A stretch of 64,000 bases of DNA. Source: Paenibacillus contaminans. GTDB taxonomy: Bacteria > Bacillota > Bacilli > Paenibacillales > NBRC-103111. Made by a program: the position numbers and the translations under genes. The first letter of the stretch is position 1; every line of letters starts with the position of its first letter. The notes under the pieces are model-generated. The model was not told the DNA's origin, made no database searches, and saw only the letters and a list, made by a program, of their open reading frames with translations. Shown piece after piece: positions 52,456-61,374 of this stretch. The stretch is from the NCBI RefSeq assembly GCF_003285015.1, contig NZ_QMFB01000027.1, forward strand, positions 1 to 64,000, written 5' to 3'.

Positions 52456-53331
52456 TTACTTTTTCTCTACAGGGATCCAAATTTCGCTTTTATAGTTTGG
52501 ACAATTAGTATCCCTATCTGTAAAGAGAATTTCAGGACCTTCTACAACTTGATAATTAGATGAAGGAAACCATTCAGAATAAATTCGTCCCCATACTTCC
52601 TGCATGTTGGCGGGATTACCAAGGACAGTGAAAATTGCCCAAGTAGAGGCTGCAACATGAAGAGAACCCAGACCTAATAATTCTTTTTTTGTTGTTGCTA
52701 CACCAATAAGATGATCAAGTTCAGCCTTTTCCTCATTTTCTCTTTCCCTAATATTAAATGAAGCACTATATCCTCCAAGAGGTTCAACATTTGCAAGAGA
52801 TTTCAGCTTGGAGTAAACATCACCTGTTATTTTCGTCAACATTTCTGTTATAGCAGGATTTTCTCCTTTATAAACGAGAGGGATTCTTTCTTTTATACCT
52901 ACAATTGTAAATGCCTCTTTTTTTTCAATTCGATAATTTAATTCGCTTCCTCCTGTAATGGTTAATTGAAAAGTCATGCGCGGAAAAGATTTTAAGGATT
53001 TCCCGGTTTTATTAACCTCGGAAGGGTTAATACCATGCAATTGATAAAAAGCTTTCGCGAACGAATCTGGTGAATGATAGCCATATTTGATGGCAACGTC
53101 GATAACTTTCATAAATTGCCCCTTTAATTCAAAACCAGCCATGGTTAACCGTCTTCTTCTAACATATTCAAGTAACGTAATGCCTGCTAGATAGGAAAAC
53201 ATTTTTTTGAAGTGAAATTCTGAACAGCGAGCTATTTTTGCTACTTCAGCCATATCAATATCATTTTCAAGGTTCTCCTCAATATAGGTTAAAGCATCGT
53301 TCATATGCTTCAGCAAATTAATGTCTTCCAC
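52456..53331 (-). CDS. AraC-family regulator with GyrI-like effector domain
   Basis: 291 residues: an N-terminal AraC double helix-turn-helix (AEVAKIARCSEFHFKKMFSYL; IDVAIKYGYHSPDSFAKAF) and a C-terminal GyrI-like (SHV-fold) ligand-binding domain starting about residue 125 (YRIEKKEAFTIVGIKERIP). This is the Rob/BmrR-like layout that senses hydrophobic drugs. It is AT-rich and lies in the island, divergent from the methyltransferase gene. It may control the resistance-like genes next to it. Confidence 0.9.
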   Translation of the reverse strand: MEDINLLKHMNDALTYIEENLENDIDMAEVAKIARCSEFHFKKMFSYLAGITLLEYVRRRRLTMAGFELKGQFMKVIDVAIKYGYHSPDSFAKAFYQLHGINPSEVNKTGKSLKSFPRMTFQLTITGGSELNYRIEKKEAFTIVGIKERIPLVYKGENPAITEMLTKITGDVYSKLKSLANVEPLGGYSASFNIRERENEEKAELDHLIGVATTKKELLGLGSLHVAASTWAIFTVLGNPANMQEVWGRIYSEWFPSSNYQVVEGPEILFTDRDTNCPNYKSEIWIPVEKK

Positions 53332-53513
53332 ATCCCATCCTTGATTATCATACCTTTTATCAAAGAAGTGTTCCCGACAATTAGTATTTAATTTTTATCG
53401 GATCTTTATTTTAACTAAGTTTATTACTGTTGGTCCGACAAAAGCAATATCGGAATTGTCGGGAACGATGTTGGCAAAGTTGCTACTATTTGTTTAAGAA
53501 GGGAGCTTCTTAA

Positions 53514-54545
53514 ATGAACTATTTTGCCACGGTGTTGCCTGGTTTAGAGGATCTTTCGATTGAGGAGATTAAAGACAGATGCTTTGAAATAGTGGTTACA
53601 CAAAAAAATCGAGGAAAGGTTTTCTTTACAACCACCCTAGATATTGAACATCTAAAACGTTTAAGACTAGTAAATAATTTATATTTGGTTATTTCTGAAT
53701 TAGAAGTTGGGTCACACCGGTTACATCTTCATCCATTGCGTGATCAAGTTTCTCGTATAAATCTAAAGCCATTCCTAAAAAAAGGGACATTCTATTATGT
53801 GAATGCTAGCCGTAAAGGATCACAAACCTATAGCCGATTTGAAGCAGCAAATGCCGCAATGGAAGGAATAAAAAAACGTTACCCTTCCAAAAGAATTAGT
53901 ATGAATCGTCAGCCTGATGTAGAGTTTCGACTAGATATTGAAGATAGCCGCGGACTTTTTTCGCTTAAGTTAACTCATGCATCCTATCGATTTAGACGAA
54001 AGGATAGACGATTTTCAGCAGCATCACTTTTACCAACTGTCGCTCATGCAATGGTGTGGCTTTCAACTCCTGTAGAAGAGGATGTTTTTATTGACCCCTG
54101 CTGTGGATCGGGCACAATTTTATGGGAAAGATTATCCTATCCATTTACTTATATTGGTGGGGGGGATATTGAACATCAGGCGCTCAACGTAGCGAAAGAA
54201 AATCTCAAGGATACGTTGGCAGAGGTCACACATTGGGATGCTCGTCAATTAGCTTTTGCCGATGCTTCTATTGATAAAGTCGTGACAAACCTGCCATTTG
54301 GTAGACAAATTTCATATGGAAAAGAAACAAATGAAATCAATCGAGCAATATTAATTGAAATTACTCGAGTGATGAAAATCCAAGGGAAAGCTATCATTCT
54401 AACAGAAAATTGGGATGAGATTTTACAAGTTGCTGCGTCATTGCATTTGCGATTAATAAACGCATTCCCGTTAAGTCTCAAGGGATTACACCCTACCATC
54501 TATGTTTTCGAGAGGGTTAAACACAACAATAAACCGAAAGGTTGA
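53514..54545 (+). CDS. THUMP-domain RNA methyltransferase-like protein
   Basis: 343 residues. A THUMP-like N-terminal half (ATVLPGLEDLSIEEIKDR; LHPLRDQVSRINLKPFL) precedes a Rossmann methyltransferase with FIDPCCGSGTILWERL (SAM site) and TNLPFGRQ (a variant of the NPPY catalytic motif). It is closest to Trm14/TrmN-type tRNA guanine-N2 methyltransferases. AAGGGAG is upstream of the ATG. It begins a three-gene plus-strand unit with GyrI and a phosphotransferase-like gene. Association with resistance-like genes could mean rRNA or tRNA modification; that is inference. Confidence 0.85.
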   Translation: MNYFATVLPGLEDLSIEEIKDRCFEIVVTQKNRGKVFFTTTLDIEHLKRLRLVNNLYLVISELEVGSHRLHLHPLRDQVSRINLKPFLKKGTFYYVNASRKGSQTYSRFEAANAAMEGIKKRYPSKRISMNRQPDVEFRLDIEDSRGLFSLKLTHASYRFRRKDRRFSAASLLPTVAHAMVWLSTPVEEDVFIDPCCGSGTILWERLSYPFTYIGGGDIEHQALNVAKENLKDTLAEVTHWDARQLAFADASIDKVVTNLPFGRQISYGKETNEINRAILIEITRVMKIQGKAIILTENWDEILQVAASLHLRLINAFPLSLKGLHPTIYVFERVKHNNKPKG

Positions 54546-54551
54546 TAAATA

Positions 54552-55010
54552 ATGAACTTCCGATTTGTGAGTAGGGAATCCTTCAAGATTGTTGGTATTA
54601 AAAAGACTTCACCAATACATAAAATTGGAGTCTTTGTTCCTGGAATTGATCAAACAACACATGAAGACATGCAAACTTATTTTGAGCAGGTAACTATGGA
54701 AAAAGTAAATGAAATTCTTTATATAGCAGTCGATCATACAGACAATCTAGTTGATTATTACTTTGGATTTGAAACAACTGCAGAATGTCCTAAATCACTT
54801 GTTGAGTTGATCATTTCCAAGCAAAAGTGGGCAGTCTTTAATCTTTCCTCAACATCACCGCAAACATTGTATAACACCTGGTATTATTTATTTTCAGAAT
54901 GGTTTCCTACAAATGGATACGAGCTTGTGGCAAACGCACAATTTTTCCGAGTACTAAAAGTGGATGCATCATATGAGCTCTGGGTTCCAGTCGCAAGAAG
55001 TAAATTGTAA
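54552..55010 (+). CDS. GyrI-like effector-binding protein
   Basis: 152 residues with only the GyrI-like small-molecule-binding domain (FKIVGIKKTSPI; WYYLFSEWFPTNGYELV; FRVLKVDASYELWVPV). It lies 6 bp after the methyltransferase gene. It resembles the C-terminal half of the AraC-GyrI protein in the same island and may sequester the same class of compound. Stand-alone GyrI proteins bind drugs or toxins, and one inhibits DNA gyrase in E. coli. Confidence 0.85.
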   Translation: MNFRFVSRESFKIVGIKKTSPIHKIGVFVPGIDQTTHEDMQTYFEQVTMEKVNEILYIAVDHTDNLVDYYFGFETTAECPKSLVELIISKQKWAVFNLSSTSPQTLYNTWYYLFSEWFPTNGYELVANAQFFRVLKVDASYELWVPVARSKL

Positions 55011-55068
55011 CTATGAATTAATGAAGACGAGAATCAGTATACATTGTAATCAGGGAGGATGGGAATAG

Positions 55069-55995
55069 ATGACTGCATACGAAAAACCAACATTAGAAAC
55101 TTCGGAAGTGGAAGTTGTGCTGAGTAAATATTTTGGTTCGAATGTGACTGTGGTAACGCCATTAGAAGGGGGTAATTTAAGCGCTGTATTCTCCTTCTCG
55201 GTTTTTGATAAGGAATACGTTATTAAATTTAGCGATTTAGCAGGGAGTTTTGAAACTGAAAGATTTATTTCAAGCCTCTTAACATCACAGGGAATCCCGT
55301 TTCCTTCTTGTCTCGGGCTAGGTAAATATAAATCATGTAACTATCTCATTTCAGAAAAGATCAGTGGACTCCATCTGGCAAGCTGCTCTCCTGAGCAACA
55401 ACGCAAATTGATTCCGGAGGTCATTCAACTTCTAACTCGAATGAACCACATTGAGGTAGGTAATACACACGGTTATGGATTTATAAATTCGAGCGGGAAT
55501 GGTACAGATAATTCTTGGAGGGAACATGTAATTGCTATTAATGCAGAGGATCAGGCGGGCACCTTCTGGGATGGGTGGTACAGCTTATTCAAAACATCTT
55601 GTCTGGAGCAAGATGTGTTTGATGAATGTTATAACCGTTTATTGGCGTATTCCAGCTATAATGAACCACATCGGTATTTTATTCATGGTGATTTTCATCA
55701 GTTTAATATTTTATCTGATGGTCGACGTATAACCGGTATTATCGACACTAATGGTAAATATGGTGATTTTCTTGTCGACCTTGCAACATTAGACTGGCAC
55801 TTGAGGAAACTTGATGTGATCCAGGAATACCAGAGTTATCAGCAACAGGTTGGCATTTCCATTCCTAATTTTAAGGAAAGAATAATTGGGGCAAAATATT
55901 ACAATGGATTGATCGGATTACGCTTTTATGCGAAGATGGGATGGAATGATGCTTATTTCGGACTTCGCCAAGAGCTTTTAAGATTGACCAATTAA
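55069..55995 (+). CDS. Aminoglycoside phosphotransferase-like kinase
   Basis: 308 residues with the APH/ChoK fold. The catalytic loop YFIHGDFHQFNILSDG has the aspartate and asparagine, and GIIDTNGKYGDFLVDLATLDWH is the metal-binding DxD-like region. It is in the hygromycin/aminoglycoside phosphotransferase superfamily; the nearest relatives include antibiotic kinases, but substrates in this superfamily vary widely. GGGAGG precedes the ATG. It lies 58 bp after the GyrI-like gene and ends before a terminator. Confidence 0.85.
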   Translation: MTAYEKPTLETSEVEVVLSKYFGSNVTVVTPLEGGNLSAVFSFSVFDKEYVIKFSDLAGSFETERFISSLLTSQGIPFPSCLGLGKYKSCNYLISEKISGLHLASCSPEQQRKLIPEVIQLLTRMNHIEVGNTHGYGFINSSGNGTDNSWREHVIAINAEDQAGTFWDGWYSLFKTSCLEQDVFDECYNRLLAYSSYNEPHRYFIHGDFHQFNILSDGRRITGIIDTNGKYGDFLVDLATLDWHLRKLDVIQEYQSYQQQVGISIPNFKERIIGAKYYNGLIGLRFYAKMGWNDAYFGLRQELLRLTN

Positions 55996-56043
55996 CACTT
56001 ATATGAAGTTCCGCTAAAGGATACGATAGTTAAAACTGTAAAT

Positions 56044-56074
56044 AGGAGAGCCCTCATATTCTGATGGCTCTCCT
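56044..56074 (+). terminator. Terminator of the island's plus-strand operon
   Basis: AGGAGAGCC pairs with GGCTCTCCT over a 13-nt loop, followed by TATTAA. A second hairpin, CCTCTC...GAGAGG, lies at about 56180-56222. No gene is seen in 55996-56353. Confidence 0.65.
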
Positions 56075-56353
56075 TATTAACTTGCTGGCTTTATTTCGTT
56101 AACATCATGGCTCTCACAAATTAACCAAGTGGCTCTACCACGCCGAAATATTCATTAGGGGAAACAAAAATCATAAGAAAACCTCTCGAGGAACAAGTAT
56201 GCTGTATGTTACCTTGAGAGGAACATATATCAACTATATAGGGTTTGCTCCCGGCTACCGCCATCATAAAATGACCATAAATATAGGCCAACCAGTAATA
56301 TCTGGCTGACCTAATAATACGTTTGATTAAACAGGTAAATGCGGCTCCCAATA

Positions 56354-57937
56354 CTATTCTCTCACTACCGACACACAGCACTCCACATGTGTTGTCCAAG
56401 GGAACATATCCACAGGCTGAACTTCAACGGCACTGTATCCGCCATCCTCGAGCACCCGCAGATCTCTTGCCAGCGTCGCGGGGTTGCACGAGACGTACAC
56501 GATGCGCTCCGGCTGCATCGCGAGCAGCGTCTCCAGCAAAACCTCGTCACACCCTTTGCGCGGCGGGTCTACGACTACGACTTCCGGCGTAATCCCGTCC
56601 TCTCGCCATGCCGGAATCACTTCCTCCGCCTTGCCTACGGCGAAGGTCACATTCCCAAGCCCGTTCAGCTCGGCGTTGGCGCGAGCATCGGCGATGGCTT
56701 CGGCGACGATTTCGACGCCGTAGACGTGGCGCGCATGGCGCGCGAGGAAAAGCGAAATGGTCCCGATGCCGCAATAGGCGTCGATGACCGTTTCGCTGCC
56801 GGTGAGGCCGGCATATTCGAGGGCTTTGCCGTAAAGCACCTCGGTTTGCACCGGGTTCACCTGGTAGAACGAGCGCGCGGAAATCGCGAATTGCACGTCG
56901 CCGATGTAGTCGTGTATAACCTCTTGGCCCCACAGCACGCTCGTTTTGTCGCCGAAAATGACATTCGTGCGCTGGGTGTTCACGTTGTGGCAGATGCTGC
57001 GCACCGCCGGAATCGCTTCGCGGATACGCTCCACGAGCTGCTCTTCGCCCGGGATGCGGCTGCCGTTCGTGACAAGAACGACCATAATGTCGCCGGTGCG
57101 GAAGCCGATTTTAACGACGACGTGACGCAGCAGCCCTTGGTGGCTCTCCTCGTCGTAGGCGGTGATGCCGAGCGCATATGCAATGCGCTTCACCTCGCGG
57201 ACGACCGCGTCGGTCTGCTCGTGCTGAATGAGGCACGCGTCCATGTCGACGATGCGGTGACTGCCCTGCGCGTAGAAGCCGCCGATCAAGCCGCCTTCTT
57301 CCTGGCCGATCGGCACCTGCGCCTTGTTGCGGTACCGCCACGGATCCCGCATGCCCAGCGTCGGGTGAACGACGATGCCGGATGAAGCGACGTCAGCTGA
57401 AGACATCCGGTCATCTGCAGGCGCAACCGCCAGCTTCCCGATCCGTTCCAGGCTGTCTACGACAGTCTGCCGTTTCAAGCGCAGCTGCGCTTCGTAGCTC
57501 AGATGCTGGAGCTGACAGCCGCCGCATTGTTTATAGATCGTGCACGGCGGCTCGACGCGGTCCGGGCTCGCTTCGAGCACTTCAAGCAGCTTGGCGTAGC
57601 CGAACTGCTTCTTCAGCTTCATCACCTTTATCCGCGCTTTTTCGCCGGGAAGAGCCCCATGTACAAAAAGGGTAAAGCCGTTCACACGGCCTACCCCTTC
57701 TCCGTCATGACCTAATCCGACGATATCCGCTATATATTCGCCGTTCTTCTCGACCGGCAGGTCGAGTCTGTCCGCGACGGCAGCCGGTGTTTGAGCGTTT
57801 CTTTCGCGCGCCGCACCTGCTGCAGACGCAGATACGCGCTGCCCGCTTCGGCGGGAACCCGCATGATTTCCGCCGGCTTGACGGTTCGCTTGATTTCCTT
57901 GCCCGTTCGGCTTCCCTCTAAATCCTTGCTTGCTCAT
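56354..57937 (-). CDS. rlmCD: 23S rRNA (uracil-5) methyltransferase, RlmCD (RumA) family
   Basis: 527 residues. After a 60-residue basic, low-complexity N-terminal tail (GNQANRQAGGNHAGSRRSGQ) comes a TRAM domain (IADIVGLGHDGEGVGRVNGF), the Fe-S cysteines (CTIYKQCGGCQLQHL), then the methyltransferase with YCGIGTISLFLA (SAM) and VVDPPRKGC and YVSCNPATLARDL (catalytic cysteine). It forms m5U747 and m5U1939 in 23S rRNA in Bacillus. The last codons (CCVSVVRE) are likely to be supplied by the island integrated at its 3' end. The ATG overlaps the stop codon of dgkB (ATGA). Confidence 0.95.
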   Translation of the reverse strand: MSKQGFRGKPNGQGNQANRQAGGNHAGSRRSGQRVSASAAGAARERNAQTPAAVADRLDLPVEKNGEYIADIVGLGHDGEGVGRVNGFTLFVHGALPGEKARIKVMKLKKQFGYAKLLEVLEASPDRVEPPCTIYKQCGGCQLQHLSYEAQLRLKRQTVVDSLERIGKLAVAPADDRMSSADVASSGIVVHPTLGMRDPWRYRNKAQVPIGQEEGGLIGGFYAQGSHRIVDMDACLIQHEQTDAVVREVKRIAYALGITAYDEESHQGLLRHVVVKIGFRTGDIMVVLVTNGSRIPGEEQLVERIREAIPAVRSICHNVNTQRTNVIFGDKTSVLWGQEVIHDYIGDVQFAISARSFYQVNPVQTEVLYGKALEYAGLTGSETVIDAYCGIGTISLFLARHARHVYGVEIVAEAIADARANAELNGLGNVTFAVGKAEEVIPAWREDGITPEVVVVDPPRKGCDEVLLETLLAMQPERIVYVSCNPATLARDLRVLEDGGYSAVEVQPVDMFPWTTHVECCVSVVRE

Positions 57938-58863
57938 CGAATCACTCCATGTTTGCTGCGGTAGGAGGAGTTGCCGGACTCGTCCACGATAATGTTGAGA
58001 TGCGACGGAAGTACGGAGAACACGCAAGGCAGCGTGCCACCGAACTCGCCGTCGAGGTTGATTTGGACGTAATCCGGCGACGTCACCTGGATATGGTCGG
58101 TTTTGAAATGAATGATGTTCGGGTCGTTCAGATGCTCGCCGCGCAGCGCTGCGGAGACGACGCGGATGAGCTCGACGAGGTTGCATTTCTTCAGAATAAA
58201 CACGTCGAACAATCCGTCGTCGATGCTCGCGTCGGGCGCAAGCTTCTCGAAGCCCGCCACGGAGTTGCTGTTGGCGATCAGGAACACCATAACCTCCTCG
58301 TGCAGGTCGTGCTCCTTCGACTTGATGAACAGCTCGATCGGCCGCAGGCGTGGCAGCTTCTCAAGCCCTTTCATATAATAAGCGAGCTGGCCTAGAACGG
58401 TCTTCAGCTTGCTCGGCACTTCGTAGGTGAGCTCTGTGAGCGAGCCGCCGCCCGCAATATTGATAAAATAGCGCTGATTCACTTTGCCGAGGTCGATCGG
58501 CCGCGTGTAGCCCTTGACGATAAGATCGCATGCCGCTTCCCAGTTGCGGGGAATGGCCATAGCCCGGGCAAAATCGTTCGTCGTCCCGAGCGGCAGCAGG
58601 CCAAGCGGCGGCCGTACCGCTTTCTCCGCCATGCCGTTGATGACCTCGTACAAAGTGCCGTCGCCGCCGGCCGCGATGATGAGGTCGAAGCCGCGCTCCA
58701 CGGCGTCCGCCGCCGCGAGCGTGGCGTCGCCCTCGCCGATTGTGGCGTGGGTCGACGTTTCGAGTCCGCCGCGTTCAAGCCGCTGCAAAATGTCGTGCAG
58801 CCGCCTTTTCATCTCCTCCCGTCCGGAGGTCGGATTGTATATCAGTCTTGCTCGTTTGGCCAT
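57934..58863 (-). CDS. dgkB: Diacylglycerol kinase (DgkB family)
   Basis: 309 residues. Motifs: YNPTSGRE, AAGGDGTLYEVINGMAEK (the GGDGT ATP site), LPLGTTNDFARAM and DGLFDVFILKK with NLDGEFGG at the C-terminal side. It phosphorylates diacylglycerol to phosphatidic acid, recycling lipid released by lipoteichoic acid synthesis. It is adjacent to rlmCD as in Bacillus subtilis (dgkB-yefA) and overlaps it by 4 nt. Confidence 0.95.
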   Translation of the reverse strand: MAKRARLIYNPTSGREEMKRRLHDILQRLERGGLETSTHATIGEGDATLAAADAVERGFDLIIAAGGDGTLYEVINGMAEKAVRPPLGLLPLGTTNDFARAMAIPRNWEAACDLIVKGYTRPIDLGKVNQRYFINIAGGGSLTELTYEVPSKLKTVLGQLAYYMKGLEKLPRLRPIELFIKSKEHDLHEEVMVFLIANSNSVAGFEKLAPDASIDDGLFDVFILKKCNLVELIRVVSAALRGEHLNDPNIIHFKTDHIQVTSPDYVQINLDGEFGGTLPCVFSVLPSHLNIIVDESGNSSYRSKHGVIR

Positions 58864-58866
58864 TCC

Positions 58867-59682
58867 TTAATCACCTGTCCGTTCGTAATTGGGCGCGCCC
58901 GCCGATGTCAAGAGTGCCGCGATCTGCTTCTCCATCCACCGGGAGACAAGCGGACTAGGCAGCAGCGCCCTGCCGTTATATCGATAATCGAATCCCTGCA
59001 GCCGGGATGGGATGACGTTCCGTGTAAAGTATCCTTCGCTCAGAAAAAAAGGCGCGATCACAACCGCAGCTTCCGGATTTCGGCTCTGCAATTGCTCCAT
59101 GCGCTGCTTCAGCTGGTCGGGCAGCAGCATCGCCGTCCCGGCCTCCCTATACCCGCCAAGTGCGCAAATACGCTCAGCCAGAAGGTTCAGCCCCTGCTGC
59201 CACTTCTCGTGAAAGCCGGGCTCCACGCTGCCGTGGCCGACGACCAGCACGGCGTCCTCTGCAGGATTCGCCGACAGCGGTGCAATGTTCGCATAGATCA
59301 AGGAGGCCGTATCCGGATCGTCGTCGATCGGCCACCCCCAGTGCAGCTTCGCGCGAACGCGAAACGGCTCAAGCTCAGTCGGCAGCATCGGCTCAGCTTG
59401 CAAGCCTAGCGCATAACGAATTTCGTCGAGATGGGTGCTGCCCGAGGACAGAAACAGCGGGACGACCGCAATGTCCGTAACGCCCTGCTCCTCCAGCGCC
59501 GTTATGCCGTCCTGAATGAGCCGTCCGTCGACGAGCTCCAGATACGAGGCGAAGACAGGCACGCCGTACGGCGCCTGCACCGCAGCGACCGCATCGTCGA
59601 CGAGCCTCACCCAGTCCGCGCTGCGCGAGCCGTGGCTAATGATGAGAACGCCGTAGGTAGACGAAGACGAATGATCCGACAT
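58867..59682 (-). CDS. Sirohydrochlorin chelatase-like protein (CbiX/SirB family)
   Basis: 271 residues with two tandem CbiX-like halves. LIISHGSRSADWV carries the first metal-binding histidine and VPLFLSSGSTHLDEI the second; the C-terminal half repeats this layout (LVVGHGSVEPGFHE; IAPFFLSEGYFTRN). It inserts iron or cobalt into sirohydrochlorin for siroheme or cobalamin. Start at the ATG at 59682 with AGGAGAA upstream; the longer frame upstream is not typical. It lies 3 bp ahead of dgkB and is probably cotranscribed. Confidence 0.85.
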   Translation of the reverse strand: MSDHSSSSTYGVLIISHGSRSADWVRLVDDAVAAVQAPYGVPVFASYLELVDGRLIQDGITALEEQGVTDIAVVPLFLSSGSTHLDEIRYALGLQAEPMLPTELEPFRVRAKLHWGWPIDDDPDTASLIYANIAPLSANPAEDAVLVVGHGSVEPGFHEKWQQGLNLLAERICALGGYREAGTAMLLPDQLKQRMEQLQSRNPEAAVVIAPFFLSEGYFTRNVIPSRLQGFDYRYNGRALLPSPLVSRWMEKQIAALLTSAGAPNYERTGD

Positions 59683-60009
59683 GATTATTCTCCTGCTCTG
59701 CTGAGGTTCTAACAAGCGCCGGAAATCGACGCGCCAAAAACCGCGGATCGCTGTCCCGGCAATCCGGTTTGCTATATTTTTCATGCTATCCAAACGAAAG
59801 TAGAAAGTCAATTGAACGACAAAATCCTACCCCGCAAGCGGAGGAGGATTTCGTCACAGGCGATGGCCCGGAAAGGCCGGCAGGTTCGCCGAATTATGTG
59901 GAAAATACGGTAGCGTCGCGGCGTCGGCAGCTCGCTCGGATATTTCTTACATTTATGTGACGTGGCCGTCCGTTCCGGCGGCAAGCCGACGCTCGCCGTC
60001 CTTCGGGGG

Positions 60010-60324
60010 CTAGCGGTTCAATCGCTCGAGCGCCAGCTTGTAGCCGTCGTTGCCGTAGTTCAAGCAGCGCTTGACGCGGGAGATTGTCGCCGTGCTGGCG
60101 CCGGTCTCCGCTTCGATCTGATTGTACGTGCATCCCTTGCGAAGCATGCGCGCTACCTCCAGACGCTGAGACAACGATTGAATTTCGTTTACCGTGCACA
60201 AATCGTCGAAGAAGACGTAGCATTCCTCGACGCTCTTAAGCGTCAATATTGACTCAAACAGTTGGTCGATCGCTTTATCGTTTAACTTCTTAAGCTGCAA
60301 TTTTTTCAACCCCTGACCGTACAT
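60010..60324 (-). CDS. yerC: YerC/TrpR-like DNA-binding protein
   Basis: 104 residues: LFESILTLKSVEECYVFFDDLCTVNE is split here as VEECYVFFDDLCTVNE and QSLSQRLEVARMLRKG, followed by the helix-turn-helix IEAETGASTATISRVKRCL. It is the orthologue of B. subtilis YerC, a TrpR-fold DNA-binding protein. Start uncertain: the ATG at 60324 lacks a strong site, and an upstream codon at 60363 would add 13 residues. The surrounding genes (yerB, dgkB, rlmCD) support a conserved Bacillales block. No feature is seen in 60325-60671. Confidence 0.9.
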   Translation of the reverse strand: MYGQGLKKLQLKKLNDKAIDQLFESILTLKSVEECYVFFDDLCTVNEIQSLSQRLEVARMLRKGCTYNQIEAETGASTATISRVKRCLNYGNDGYKLALERLNR

Positions 60325-60680
60325 CCATTTGTTTGGTTGTTGTTTTCGACATGCACGATGCAAATCCCTGCTTATGTTTGCAGATCTGTAAAATTTTCAT
60401 GCGGTAGTGAGTTAAAACGGATCTCCACGAAAATCCCAAAAACCGTGACATGCGTCCAATCCAACCACTAGACTAACACATAAATTATATAAAAAATACC
60501 CCGCAAAGTGAAGTCAAGCCAAAGCTTGCTGCTTTCCGCTGTGTCCGAACGCGATTCCGGCAGCCATAAGTTCGTTCGACGACCCCAACGGCCACTAGTG
60601 CATCACGGCATTCTCTTCACGCGGGCTTTAAACGGCTGCTTCCTATATGCCGATTACTTGAGAAAAAGGATGTGAGTCCA

Positions 60681-61340
60681 GTGAAACCCAAACAACGGGC
60701 GCAAACGGTCGTGTACCAGCCGCAGCCGCAACCTCAGCCACAATCGCCACCTCAACCCCAGCCCCAGGCCTACGTCCAACAGCAGCCGCATTACGGCGGC
60801 GACAACCTGTTTGGCTACCCGCAGCAGCAGCCTCAGCATTTTGATGGCCGGCCGCAAGGAGGCGGCGGTTTTTTTGGCGGCGGCCATGGGGGCGGAAGCC
60901 CTCTAGGCAACGGTTATTCCGGCGGCTTTCCTGGCGGACGGCCGGACGGTCTTTTCTCGCCGAACGCACCTTCTCCCTACTCGCCTCACGCGATGGTGCC
61001 CGGCAATATATCGGCTCCCGCTTCTTCCGATACGGATTCGGGATCGGGTTTCAACATGAGCCAGATCCGAGGACTGATCGACAGGGTCGGCGGCATCGAC
61101 GGCATCGTCGGCACGATCGGCAAGGTTCAGAAGGTGTTTCAGGGCATTCAGCAGGTTTCTCCAATGCTGAAGCTGCTTATGGGCGGTCTCGGCGGCCTTG
61201 GCGGCAAAGCCGCCACAGCGACGGCGGACGACGGCTTGCTTGCGCCGCGGCGCCGTAAACGCAGACGGACCTCCTCGACAAACGGCAAACGCAGAAAAAA
61301 CGGCGGCCGTTCCGGCAGATACTCCCCGTCAAGACGGTAG
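60681..61340 (+). CDS. Proline/glutamine- and glycine-rich protein (YqfQ/VrrA-like)
   Basis: About 219 residues in four parts: a PQPQ repeat tail, a glycine-rich part, a helical core (FNMSQIRGLIDRVGGIDGIVGTIGKVQKVFQGI, given here as MSQIRGLIDRVGGIDGIVG and KVQKVFQGIQQVSPM), and a basic C-terminus rich in RRRKRRR. The core resembles a domain of Bacillus YqfQ/VrrA proteins, probably spore-associated. The GTG start at 60681 has AAGGA 10 nt upstream; a GTG at 60672 is possible. The low-complexity tail and repeats make assignment tentative. Confidence 0.6.
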   Translation: MKPKQRAQTVVYQPQPQPQPQSPPQPQPQAYVQQQPHYGGDNLFGYPQQQPQHFDGRPQGGGGFFGGGHGGGSPLGNGYSGGFPGGRPDGLFSPNAPSPYSPHAMVPGNISAPASSDTDSGSGFNMSQIRGLIDRVGGIDGIVGTIGKVQKVFQGIQQVSPMLKLLMGGLGGLGGKAATATADDGLLAPRRRKRRRTSSTNGKRRKNGGRSGRYSPSRR

Positions 61341-61374
61341 CCGAACTTGGCGGGGCCGGTTTGTGCAATCGTCG

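Larger units (their letters stand above)
52189..56392. mobile_element. Integrated AT-rich island bounded by a 15-bp direct repeat at the rlmCD 3' end
   Basis: GCACTCCACATGTGT occurs at 52189-52203 and 56378-56392. The right copy codes for the conserved THVEC of rlmCD, the left copy for THVEC of the displaced end. Genes inside are AT-rich compared with both flanks. No integrase, relaxase or transfer gene is present, so it resembles a cis-mobilizable element (att sites without recombinase) or a decayed integrative element. Confidence 0.65.
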
